DNA from: JBEKLJ01 sp050010255
GTDB taxonomy: Bacteria; Acidobacteriota; Terriglobia; Bryobacterales; Bryobacteraceae
Reading direction: 5' to 3'
NCBI GenBank assembly: GCA_050010255.1
Contig: JBEKLJ010000146.1
Span: forward strand, 1-8,885
DNA: 8,885 bases
A program made the position numbers and the translations under genes. Below are positions 1-7,579 of the stretch, piece after piece (the stretch's first letter is position 1; each line of letters begins with the position of its first letter). The notes below the pieces were generated by a model. The model was not told where the DNA came from. It searched no databases and saw nothing but the letters and a program-made list of their open reading frames with translations.

Positions 1-198
1 TCGGCCTGGGCGTCGAGCAGCGCTCGCACCACCTCCTGGCGGCCATACTGCGACGCCACCATCAACGCCGTGGCGCCGTCGCCCCGCTTGGCGTTCACAT
101 CGGCCTGGGCGTCGAGCAGCGCTCGCACCACCTCCTGGCGGCCATACTGCGACGCCAACATCAACGCCGTGGCGCCGTCGTCCCGCTTGGCGTTCACA
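1..198 (-). repeat. 99-bp tandem repeat encoding ankyrin units
   Basis: Bases 1-99 and 100-198 align without gaps and I find only two differences (a C/A near 59/158 and a C/T near 82/181). Each 99-bp unit encodes one 33-residue ankyrin repeat. The next unit toward the start codon (199-297) is clearly diverged. More copies may lie beyond the left window edge. Confidence 0.9.
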
Positions 199-359
199 TC
201 AGATCCGGCGGCGAGCAACGCCTTGACACGGGGTAAATCACCATTGAAAGCCGCGTTGATGAGATCGTCCCCTTGCGCGTTGGTCCGCGTGCTTGCTAAA
301 ACGCAGGCCAACATCACCAGGATGCCCGAGATTACCGAGTGTTCGCGTAAGCAGGCCAT
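1..359 (-). CDS. Secreted ankyrin-repeat protein, N-terminal part (gene runs off the window)
   Basis: The reading frame is open from an ATG at 359 to the window edge, giving about 119 residues without a stop, so the C-terminus is missing. The start is preceded by a strong Shine-Dalgarno AAGGAG (367-372) seven bases away. Residues 1-28 look like a signal peptide: basic start (MACLREH), hydrophobic core (ISGILVMLACVLA) and a likely cleavage after TNA or NAQ, so the protein is probably periplasmic or secreted. After it comes a degenerate ankyrin unit (LINAAFNGDLPRVKALLAAG), then 33-residue repeats of the type DVNAKRGDGATALMVASQYG followed by RQEVVRALLDAQA. These fit the ankyrin consensus (G-T-ALM-A, VV-LLL). 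Ankyrin repeats bind protein partners; no enzyme domain is visible, so the target is unknown. The repeats are nearly identical as DNA, suggesting recent repeat expansion. Confidence 0.9.
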   Translation of the reverse strand, partial: MACLREHSVISGILVMLACVLASTRTNAQGDDLINAAFNGDLPRVKALLAAGSDVNAKRDDGATALMLASQYGRQEVVRALLDAQADVNAKRGDGATALMVASQYGRQEVVRALLDAQA

Positions 360-366
360 TTCAACT

Positions 367-385
367 CTCCTTCCCGAAGATCATA
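367..385 (-). promoter_or_regulatory. Possible -10 box and ribosome binding site of the ankyrin gene
   Basis: On the minus strand TATGAT (380-385) matches the sigma-70 -10 box at 5 of 6 positions and lies just upstream of the AAGGAG ribosome binding site (367-372). No good -35 box sits 17 bp further upstream, so if this is a promoter it would need an activator. The palindrome at 430-446 is placed where such an activator might bind. Confidence 0.3.
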
Positions 386-429
386 GCGCGGCCGCCCCAC
401 GTACGCAGGCTTGCCGAAACGACACCATC

Positions 430-446
430 GACTACCTGGGGTAGTC
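430..446. promoter_or_regulatory. Short palindrome GACTACC-TGG-GGTAGTC, possible operator
   Basis: A perfect 7-bp inverted repeat surrounds three bases. It lies about 70 bp upstream of the ankyrin start codon and about 50 bp upstream of the candidate -10 box, a position typical of an activator site. The short loop and lack of a T-tract argue against a terminator. The cognate regulator is unknown. Confidence 0.4.
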
Positions 447-489
447 AAAGCGCATCCCATTGAGCAGCAGCCAGATGGCCAGGGGTGCC

Positions 490-577
490 GGCAGGCAAAG
501 GGCAGCCAATCGGCAGGCAATGGAGCGGTTTCAGGCACGCAATGCGGCCGGTTCGGGCAGGCAATGGGCGATCACAA
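490..577. repeat. Phased direct repeats, 11/22-bp period (iteron-like)
   Basis: GGCAGGCAA occurs at 490, 512 and 556, GGCACGCAA at 534, and GGCAGCCAA at 501. All starts fall on an 11-bp grid (490, 501, 512, 534, 556), and the best units recur every 22 bp. The units between the strong ones (523, 545) are only loosely alike. No credible reading frame covers the array. Repeats spaced by one or two helical turns in a non-coding gap suggest side-by-side sites for a DNA-binding protein. No replication gene is nearby, so a plasmid origin is unlikely. The rest of the 360-686 gap shows nothing else beyond the palindrome at 430-446 and the hairpin at 668-685. Confidence 0.55.
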
Positions 578-663
578 TCGCGCTCCGGGCGGAGCAATCT
601 GCGAAACGTCGCTCAGCCTGGCCCTGTGCGTCCGTGTGCAATCGATCACCCGCATCCCAAGGC

Positions 664-854
664 GCGCGGCGCGGCCCAGCGCGCTCTCAACCCTGCTCCG
701 CCCCTTCGCCGGCGCGGCGGCGTTTCACTTCGATGTTGAGGCGCTTGATCTTCTGGTTCAGCGTGGACAGGGGCACGTTGAGGTCGGCGGCCGCCTCGGT
801 CTGGCTCCAACTGCACTGCTCCAGGCGCTCGATGATCACCCGCCGCTCGAAGTC
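664..854 (-). repeat. Duplicated segment: copy of the 3' end of the sigma-54 activator gene (3105-3294)
   Basis: This segment matches 3105-3294, covering the activator's last 55 codons, its stop region and the hairpin behind it. Inside the coding part I count three base differences in about 168, plus changes around the stop (GGT-TGA here, GGG-TAG in the parent, with one extra base). Similarity ends near 664/3105. The right end is the chimera junction, placed in the shared GTC (852-854, matching 3292-3294). Confidence 0.9.
668..685 (-). terminator. GC hairpin after the chimeric gene (weak terminator candidate)
   Basis: GCGCG and CGCGC (within 669-684) flank a six-base loop just past the chimera's stop codon. 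It is a copied version of the hairpin behind the sigma-54 activator (3109-3126), with one base pair lost by a C-to-T change. No T-tract follows, so intrinsic termination is uncertain. Confidence 0.3.
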
Positions 855-1145
855 CGCGACGGCGGTATCGCTGAAGTTCTCCGGCTCCTTCTTGCGGAAG
901 AGATCGGTGATGCGGTTGCGCGCCACGCGAAACAGCCAGCCGGTGACGTGCTCGATCGGCATCAGCAGGCGGTTCGCTTCCACCAGCTCGTAGAAGACGT
1001 CCTGCAGAATGTCCTCAGCGTCGCGCGGGTCGGGCACGCGCCGGCGAATGAAGTTGCGCAGCCGGGACTGCTCCCGCTTGATCACTTCGGAGATCCGCTG
1101 GTCCTGTTCGAGTGCCATCGGCTCCGAGCTCGCCGCGTTCTTCAC
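687..1145 (-). CDS. Chimeric protein: ECF sigma region 2 fused to a Fis-type HTH
   Basis: The 152-residue frame joins two domains. Residues about 10-97 are ECF sigma region 2 (RNFIRRRVPDPRDAEDILQD, then VTGWLFRVARNRITDLFRKK), which binds core RNA polymerase and the -10 element. Residues 98-152 are a Fis/HTH_8 domain (LEQCSWSQTEAAADLNVPLS, then TLNQKIKRLN) identical to the C-terminus of the activator at 3127-4602. Sigma region 4, needed to read a -35 box, is absent. The junction is in frame within Ala-Asp. The longest frame starts at GTG 1145, but ATG 1118 may be the true start: the 27 bp between them differ from the parent far more than the rest, and neither start has a good ribosome binding site. 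It follows DUF4386 by 42 bp and probably depends on read-through, since the parent -10 box was not copied. It could be a new regulator, a decoy or a decaying duplicate; seven residues differ from the ECF parent. Confidence 0.85.
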   Translation of the reverse strand: MKNAASSEPMALEQDQRISEVIKREQSRLRNFIRRRVPDPRDAEDILQDVFYELVEANRLLMPIEHVTGWLFRVARNRITDLFRKKEPENFSDTAVADFERRVIIERLEQCSWSQTEAAADLNVPLSTLNQKIKRLNIEVKRRRAGEGAEQG

Positions 1146-1177
1146 CTACGGTTGTAAACGAATGAGGGGGTACGGAT
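855..1177 (-). repeat. Duplicated segment: copy of the 5' end and leader of the ECF sigma gene (2552-2874)
   Basis: This block aligns without gaps to 2552-2874 at a constant offset of 1697 bp, with about 15 substitutions. It includes about 32 bp upstream of the GTG start. Similarity stops at 1177/2874, one base before the candidate -10 box of the ECF gene (2875-2880), so that box was not copied. The block ends 10 bp before the stop codon of the DUF4386 gene. Confidence 0.9.
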
Positions 1178-1187
1178 CTCCCGCCGA

Positions 1188-1883
1188 CTAGGAGGCTGGG
1201 GCGTCGATTTGTTGCACCTTCGCACCCCAGATTAAGAGCCAAAGCAACATCGGCAATTCCCCAGCCTCGAAAACCGTCAGAAACCGTGACAGATGCGCGT
1301 ACTGCGGCAGAACCAGCGTGGTAAAGGCACTGACCAGATACGGGAAACCTGCAAGGATCAGGAAGACGCCCAGCACGCGGGGGATGAAGCCCGATCGAAT
1401 GACAAGAATCCCGAACGGAAATAGCCACAGCCCCCAGAAGATCGCGGCAACGAAGAGCCCCTGGCCGTGCAAACGGAGGAACAACAACACCAGGGCATCC
1501 AGCTGACGCTTGTCAAACACCGACAGGAAATCGGCACCGCTGACGAGGATCAGCGCGGCGATCTCGTTGAGCACATTGAGGAGCGAGATCGGGACGGAGA
1601 CCAGGAGCAAGGTCAGCATCGCCAGAGCATGTTTCTCGTTAACCCCCTTGAATAAGCGGTATAGGGCCAGAACCGCAAAAATAAGAAAGATCGAGACTAT
1701 CAGTTCGCTCGCGATGCCCATGCGAAGAAGGGTCTCGGCAGCCCGAACGTGATTGGCCGTCGCCGTTGCGTCTCCCGGCACGAGCAGGGTGCGGGGGACA
1801 TAGATGAGGGAAAAGGGGGCGGTGATACAGGCCAATACGTAAAGGAGTCCCGCGACTCTTGCTTGTTTCTTGATTGAGTTCAT
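1188..1883 (-). CDS. DUF4386 family integral membrane protein
   Basis: The 231-residue protein starting MNSIKKQARVAGLLYVLA has the typical DUF4386 opening (KK-ARxAGLLY) and about six hydrophobic segments, for example ELIVSIFLIFAVLALYRLF, ALAMLTLLLVSVPISLLNVL and FVAAIFWGLWLFPFGILVI. It should sit in the cytoplasmic membrane; the family has no established biochemical role. I chose the ATG at 1883 because GGGAG (1889-1893) lies five bases upstream and the family starts at about this residue. A longer frame begins at ATG 1925, five bases after the previous stop, with AAGGAG ten bases before it. Its position behind the ECF sigma gene and small membrane protein suggests co-transcription and a role in the same envelope response, which is inferred only from context. 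Confidence 0.85.
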   Translation of the reverse strand: MNSIKKQARVAGLLYVLACITAPFSLIYVPRTLLVPGDATATANHVRAAETLLRMGIASELIVSIFLIFAVLALYRLFKGVNEKHALAMLTLLLVSVPISLLNVLNEIAALILVSGADFLSVFDKRQLDALVLLFLRLHGQGLFVAAIFWGLWLFPFGILVIRSGFIPRVLGVFLILAGFPYLVSAFTTLVLPQYAHLSRFLTVFEAGELPMLLWLLIWGAKVQQIDAPAS

Positions 1884-1929
1884 GTCCTCTCCCTTCTCAT
1901 TCGCTGCTTTGAGCGCCGTCGACATGGCT

Positions 1930-2247
1930 TCATTGCTCCTTGCTCTCGCTCGTGGCTGGGCCGAAGCCGCAACGTCCGCGCCAGCTTTGCCGGAATCGTT
2001 CCCGCTCCTCAGGGGTCATGTGCTTGGAGCGGGAGAGACCGTGGCCTCCAAATCCGCCGAAGAGGATCCGGCACAGCGCCAGTATTCCAAGAGCTTGCCA
2101 GAAGGTAATCTGGCGCCAGCCGAAGATCGGCGGCAGCAGCCAATTCCACAGTTGCAGCACTACTTCGCCGCCGATGGCGATAAATAGCAGCATCCCCAGA
2201 ACCGCCAGCGGAGCGATGAGAATCAACCTCTTCAATCTCGGTCTCAT
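1930..2247 (-). CDS. Small two-helix membrane protein, possible partner of the ECF sigma factor
   Basis: The 105-residue protein starts at ATG 2247, ten bases after the ECF stop codon, with GAAGGA six bases upstream; ECF gene and ribosome binding site overlap, so the two are probably translationally coupled. Residues about 8-33 (LILIAPLAVLGMLLFIAIGG) and 48-68 (ITFWQALGILALCRILFGG) are hydrophobic and likely membrane spanning. The C-terminus carries a polar MTPEERERFRQSWRGRCGFG tail. I recall similar short proteins behind ECF sigma genes in Acidobacteriota and Bacteroidetes, but cannot name the family. An anti-sigma or sigma-modulating role is suggested by the pairing; no zinc-binding anti-sigma motif (HxxxCxxC) is visible. 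A 24-residue longer frame upstream (from 2319) overlaps the ECF gene and looks spurious. Confidence 0.8.
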   Translation of the reverse strand: MRPRLKRLILIAPLAVLGMLLFIAIGGEVVLQLWNWLLPPIFGWRQITFWQALGILALCRILFGGFGGHGLSRSKHMTPEERERFRQSWRGRCGFGPATSESKEQ

Positions 2248-2257
2248 GTTCAGTCCT

Positions 2258-2842
2258 TCATCCTTTCGTAAACTCGTCGTAGATGCTTTGCAATCGCTCG
2301 CGCAGATGCAGCACCGCATAGCGTTTGCGCGAGAGCAGCGTATTCACGCTCACGCCGGTCTCGGCGGCCATCGCCTTGAAGCTGCGCCCTTCCAACTCGT
2401 GCGCAACAAACACCTCGCGCTGCTCCTCCGGCAACTCCTCGATTGCCAACTCGAGTTCATCGAGAAGCACGTTGCGGGCGTAAAGCGCCTCCGGTCCGGC
2501 AGCGGGCGAAGGCAGCAGGTCTTCCAACTGCAGCAGTTCGTCGTCCTCGTCCGCGACGGCGGTATCGCTGAAGCTCTCCGGCTTCTTCTTGCGGAAGAGA
2601 TCGGTGATGCGATTGCGCGCCACGCGAAACAGCCAGCCCGTGACCTGCTCGATCGGCATCAGCAGGCGGTTCGCTTCGACCAGCTTGTAGAAGACGTCCT
2701 GCAGAATGTCCTCGGCGTCGCGCGGGTCGGGCACGCGCCGGCGAATAAAGTTGCGCAGCCGGGACTGCTCCCGCTTGATCACTTCGGAGATCCGCTGGTC
2801 CTGTTCGAGTGCCATCGGCTCCAAGCTCGCCGCGTCCATCAC
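2258..2842 (-). CDS. ECF-type RNA polymerase sigma factor
   Basis: The 194-residue frame has both parts of an extracytoplasmic-function sigma factor. Region 2 (about residues 20-90) includes RRRVPDPRDAEDILQDVFYK and VTGWLFRVARNRITDLFRKK. Region 4 (about 130-190) includes ELAIEELPEEQREVFVAHEL and FKAMAAETGVSVNTLLSRKR, a helix-turn-helix for the -35 element. Length is normal for the group. It directs RNA polymerase to a stress or envelope regulon that cannot be named from sequence. The frame opens with GTG-ATG (2842, 2839), but neither has a good ribosome binding site; ATG 2815 is also possible and is shared with the chimeric copy, where the DNA before that codon has diverged faster. It heads a likely operon with the small membrane protein and DUF4386 gene. 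Its first half was copied into the chimera at 687-1145. Confidence 0.93.
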   Translation of the reverse strand: MMDAASLEPMALEQDQRISEVIKREQSRLRNFIRRRVPDPRDAEDILQDVFYKLVEANRLLMPIEQVTGWLFRVARNRITDLFRKKKPESFSDTAVADEDDELLQLEDLLPSPAAGPEALYARNVLLDELELAIEELPEEQREVFVAHELEGRSFKAMAAETGVSVNTLLSRKRYAVLHLRERLQSIYDEFTKG

Positions 2843-2874
2843 CTATGGTTGTAGACGAATGAGGGGGTACGGAT

Positions 2875-2903
2875 ATTGTAGGTCGCTAGCCCGATCTTTT
2901 CAC
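2875..2903 (-). promoter_or_regulatory. Candidate sigma-70-type promoter of the ECF operon
   Basis: On the minus strand TACAAT (2875-2880, 5 of 6 matches to the -10 box) lies 17 bp downstream of GTGAAA (2898-2903, 4 of 6 matches to the -35 box). Transcription would start near 2868, about 25-30 bases before the first possible start codon. The -35 half overlaps the outer arm of the long inverted repeat at 2890-3061. The chimeric copy of this leader stops one base short of the -10 box. Confidence 0.45.
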
Positions 2904-3061
2904 ACGCCTTCGGCTGCGGCTTGCGGGAGGCCGGCATCTTCTCAAGTTGCGCTCGGGGTGAGTCCTCGATCCGTTACGGACCTGCGGGCTCACCCCGTCG
3001 CGCGCCCTGAATCTACCGGCCTCGCGCGGCGCCTCGCTTCGAACGGTGTGAGGAGATCGGG
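2890..3061. repeat. Long imperfect inverted repeat (~172 bp) between the activator and ECF genes
   Basis: The outer arms pair closely: 2890-2905 (CCCGATCTTTTCACAC) against 3046-3061, whose reverse complement is CCCGATCTCCTCACAC. Pairing resumes inward around GAGGCCGG (left, about 2926) with CCGGCCTC (right, about 3016-3023), and is perfect at the apex stem (2955-2962 with 2989-2996). Middle parts pair only patchily. The whole gap is therefore one extended foldback. It contains no credible reading frame. Confidence 0.7.
2946..3006 (-). repeat. 61-nt palindromic element, copy A
   Basis: An 8-bp stem (GGGGTGAG 2955-2962, CTCACCCC 2989-2996) encloses a 26-base core (2963-2988) that itself holds the near-palindrome TCCGTTACGGA (2970-2980). 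It matches copy B at 8821-8881 in inverted orientation with the same length. The core differs at one base and the 10-base flanks at one base in total, while the stems differ in sequence but still pair. Read on the minus strand the inner hairpin pairs fully with one G-U, which hints that this is the RNA-sense strand. Confidence 0.8.
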
Positions 3062-3108
3062 CTCGGCGAGTAACCCTGAGGCGTCCCGGCTTTGCCACTT
3101 CCCCGCCC

Positions 3109-3126
3109 GGCGCGGCGCAGCGCGCC
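3109..3126 (-). terminator. GC hairpin directly after the sigma-54 activator stop codon
   Basis: GGCGCG (3109-3114) and CGCGCC (3121-3126) form a perfect 6-bp stem with a six-base loop, starting at the base after the TAG stop. There is no T-tract, so it is at best a weak or Rho-assisted terminator or a 3' stabilising hairpin. A slightly decayed copy follows the chimeric gene (668-685). Confidence 0.4.
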
Positions 3127-4594
<1,468 letters not shown>

Positions 4595-4602
<8 letters not shown>

Positions 4603-7489
4603 GCACGGCTTTCCTGGCCATCGGGAACTCCAGGTGGAACTGCGTGCCCTCGCCGGGCTGGCTGGAGACCTCGATGACGCCGCCGTGCTCCCGAACGATG
4701 CCGTAGCTCACCGACAGCCCGAGCCCGGTGCCCTTGCGGACTGTCTTGGTCGTGAAGAAGGGGTCGAAGATGCGGCTCAGGTTCTCCGGGTGGATGCCGT
4801 GTCCGGTGTCGGTGACGTCGACGCTGACGGCGTCAGCCTGACGGCGGCTCCGGATGGTGAGCGTTCCGCCGGCCCCCATCGCATCCCGGGCGTTCAAGAA
4901 CAGGTTCAGAAACACCTGCTGTAGCCGGCCGGGATTGCCTTCTACAGGAGAGACCTGCTCCTCCAGATCCAGTTCCACCGTGATGCCTGCCTTCTCCAAC
5001 TGGTGCTGGATCAGGACCAGGCTCTCCTGGAGGACCCGGTTGAGGTCCACTTCCTCGAAGGTGGTCGGAGAGGTGCGAGAAAAGTTCAGCAGCGAGTTGA
5101 CGATCTCGCTGGCGCGGAAGGTCTGCTTGGCGATCTTCTCCAGCAGCTTGGTTTTCTGATCGTCGCCGGAGACCTGCTTGGCCAGCATCTGGGCGTAAGT
5201 GGAGATCACCGCCAGCGGCGTGTTGACCTCGTGCGCGACGCCGGCGGCGAGCAGCCCGACCGAGCTCAGCCGGTCGGCCTGGACCAGCCGCCGCTCCAGC
5301 TCGTCCCGCTCGGTGACGTCGTCGAAGATGATGAGGCGCCCGATCTGCTCGAGGTCGCGGGAGACCAGCGGGGCCGCGGCGATGTTGAGGATGGTCTCGC
5401 GCGGCGCCGGCGGCTCGGAGTCGACCGCCTGCGGATGCCCGTTGCCCCCGCGGGCCACCGGCAACTCGATCACCCTTGGCTGGGACGGCGGCCGCAGCGC
5501 GTAGCGGTAGACGTGCTGGATGCCGCCGTCGGCGCTCTCCGAGAGCTGGCGGATGAGGTCCACCGGCAGCAAGGCGGCCAGCAGGTGGCCGACGGCGGCG
5601 TCGCGCGGTATGCCTGTGAGCTGCTCCATGCGGGAGTTCCAGCTCTCGACGCGACCGTCCAGATCCTCGGCCAGGATGCCGACGTTGATGGACTCGACGA
5701 TGTTCTCGCTGTACTCCTTCAACCGCTCGTACTCCTGCATCTTGCGCTCGAGCGAGCGGTACAGCCGGGCGTTCTCGATGGCGATGCCGATGTAGCCCGA
5801 GACCGTGACCAGCAGCTCCAAATCCTCGCTGGTGAGGAAGTCGCCGCGCTCGGTGCGGCTCACGCCCAGGTGGGCGATGGTGCGGCCGCGCACGGTGCAG
5901 GGAACGTAGTAGGTGAGGTCGAGCTCGCCGATCGCCTCCCGCTGCGGCGCCGGCCAGTTCTTCGAAACCACGTCGACCTGGTGCCGCGTCTGCTCGAAGA
6001 ACAGGTGGGGCCTGCCGGGCTCGGCGCTCAGGAAACCCAGGTCCAGCGGGCGCCGGTCATAGCAGCCCGCCTCGGCGTCACGCAGCCGGAACCGGCCCTC
6101 GTCGTCGGTCAGGAAGAAGCAGACCCGCTGGATCGACAGCGTTCGCCGGAGCCGGTCGGCGGCCGAGCGCAGCATGGCGTCCAGGTCGGTCTCCGAACTC
6201 AGCTCGCGGGCGAACTCGACCAGCGTGAGGCGGTAGTCGTACTTGTCTTTGTAAAAGACGTGCCGGTCGAGCCACTCCTGGATCCACTTCCGGATGGGCT
6301 GGAACACGAAGGCGGCAATCAGGATCAGAACGCCGGCCGCCGTCGGCCCCACATCCTCGAACTTGCCCACCCAGAAGATCAGCACATAGAAAACGCTGAG
6401 CACCAGGATCGTCGCCAGCGTGTAGACGTAGCCCTGCTGGAAGATGATGTCCACGTCCATCAGCCGGTAGCGGAAAATGGCGTAGGCCCAAGTGAGGGGA
6501 ACCAGCACGAAGCAAAGCACCGCCGCGTCCATGTAAGCGGTAGGCGCCGCTCCCAGCAGGCCGTAAGGGATCGCGTAGAACACCGCGAACGGCGCCGCGC
6601 CAAGCAGCGCGCCATTGCGGAGCCACTTGATCTGCTGGCGCCCCACCGGGTCCTGAACGCGCCGGTAGGCGCGGTGGAGCACCCAGCCGCCGAACAGGTA
6701 TGCGCCGGTGAGGAACAGCACCCAGACACGGTCCAGCAGCCACCTCATCTCGATGGGCGGGACGGAGGTGCGCAACACGCCCGAGCTGACCCCGAGCGTG
6801 AGGGCCATCAGCACCACTGCGGGCAGGTAGATCAGCACGATCCGAACGCGCCGCCGGAACCATCCGCGCTTCTCCGGGAAGGCCAGGCAAAAGTGGAGAA
6901 AGATGGTGGGTGCGAACAGCCCGGCGGCGACATTGCCGAAGTACATCGCCATGTCGAAGTTGTTCAGCTTCCCGGTGTAGTGGAAGGTGGACAAAACGAA
7001 CGAGGCTAGGCAGAGGATGTAGAAGTGCAGAGACCTGGGCGCGCTGCCGCGCCGGAAGAAGACAAACAGCCCTATGGCAAGGTAAGCCAGACCAGTCGCG
7101 TACTGCCAGTAGACAGCCGCGGAGCTTCGCGTTGCGGTGCCGACGATGAGCACGGCATCGAACTCGACGCCGTGGCGGCGCACCGTGTAGGTGGCCTTGT
7201 TCCAGGCCCCCACCCGCACCAGAACCGGACTGACCTCGGTGGCCTTCTCGATGGGTGCGCCGGCGATCTTCAGCACCACGTCCCCACGGCGAATGCCGAC
7301 GTTGTCCGCCGGGCTGCCCGCCCCCACGTAAAGCGCCTGGACCGAGCCGTCCCGATCGGACCAGGTGACGCCATCCTCGGGCAGTCTGAACCGGCTCTGC
7401 TGCTGAAAGTTGATGAAGGCAGAGATCACGGCGGCCACGGTCAGGATCATCAATAGCGCGCCCGAGAACTGGAACTTGAGTTCCCGCAT
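4595..7489 (-). CDS. PDZ-GAF-PAS sensor histidine kinase with a multi-helix membrane domain
   Basis: The 964-residue kinase starts at ATG 7489 behind a modest GAGG box. In order: a membrane anchor (8-28); a PDZ-like domain (about 35-118, AGSPADNVGIRRGDVVLKIA); about nine further hydrophobic helices (125-399); a GAF domain (about 435-575); a short linker helix; a PAS domain (about 596-725, VGILAEDLDGRVESWNSRME); HisKA with H753 in LLAAGVAHEVNTPLAVIS; and HATPase_c with the N box around N862/N866, DTGHGI (894-899) and GTGLGL (920-925). All catalytic motifs are intact. The PDZ domain probably faces the periplasm, where it could sense peptides or protein C-termini, while GAF and PAS sense in the cytoplasm. 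The signal is unknown. It should phosphorylate D67 of the activator encoded next to it. A sigma-54 promoter about 55 bp upstream suggests the pair activates its own expression. Confidence 0.95.
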
Positions 7490-7543
7490 CAGAATGCCTC
7501 TGCCTGGACGAAGGACATGCTAGTCCCTTCCGCGGCCATGTGG

Positions 7544-7559
7544 AGCAACTTGGTTGCCA
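7544..7559 (-). promoter_or_regulatory. Sigma-54 (-24/-12) promoter of the kinase-activator operon
   Basis: The minus strand reads TGGCAACCAAGTTGCT. It has the invariant GG and GC exactly ten bases apart and matches the consensus TGGCAC-N5-TTGCW at all core positions except one (A for C at the sixth base). Transcription would start near 7533, leaving a leader of about 45 bases before the kinase ATG. The gene pair downstream encodes a sigma-54 activator, so autoactivation is a natural reading. Confidence 0.75.
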
Positions 7560-7579
7560 GACCAAGCCCCTCCCGACAT

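Noticed and set aside
332..538. Minus-strand 68-residue frame upstream of the ankyrin gene
   Set aside because: It overlaps the ankyrin start and its ribosome binding site, has no ribosome binding site of its own, and translates the repeat array into nonsense.
490..577. CRISPR array
   Set aside because: Repeat units are only about 9-11 bp with no spacers of usual size and no cas genes; the pattern is a short phased direct repeat.
411..1157. Plus-strand 248-residue frame covering the phased repeats and the chimera
   Set aside because: It is the antisense of the chimera over most of its length, and its repeat-region translation has no coherent pattern.
664..1177. Chimera as a simple assembly artefact
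   Set aside because: The copy carries about 20 scattered base differences from both parents, including silent ones, and has unique flanks. A collapsed or mis-joined assembly would give identical sequence. Read-level confirmation would still be useful.
1940..2854. Plus-strand 304-residue frame opposite the ECF operon
   Set aside because: It is antisense to three minus-strand genes with clear motifs or coupling; its resemblance to the frame at 411-1157 merely reflects the duplicated DNA.
5003..7009. Long plus-strand open frame (668 residues) opposite the kinase gene
   Set aside because: It mirrors the kinase codons in a GC-rich gene. The protein is a run of Gln, Val, Asp and His repeats with no domain, whereas the kinase frame has all expected motifs.
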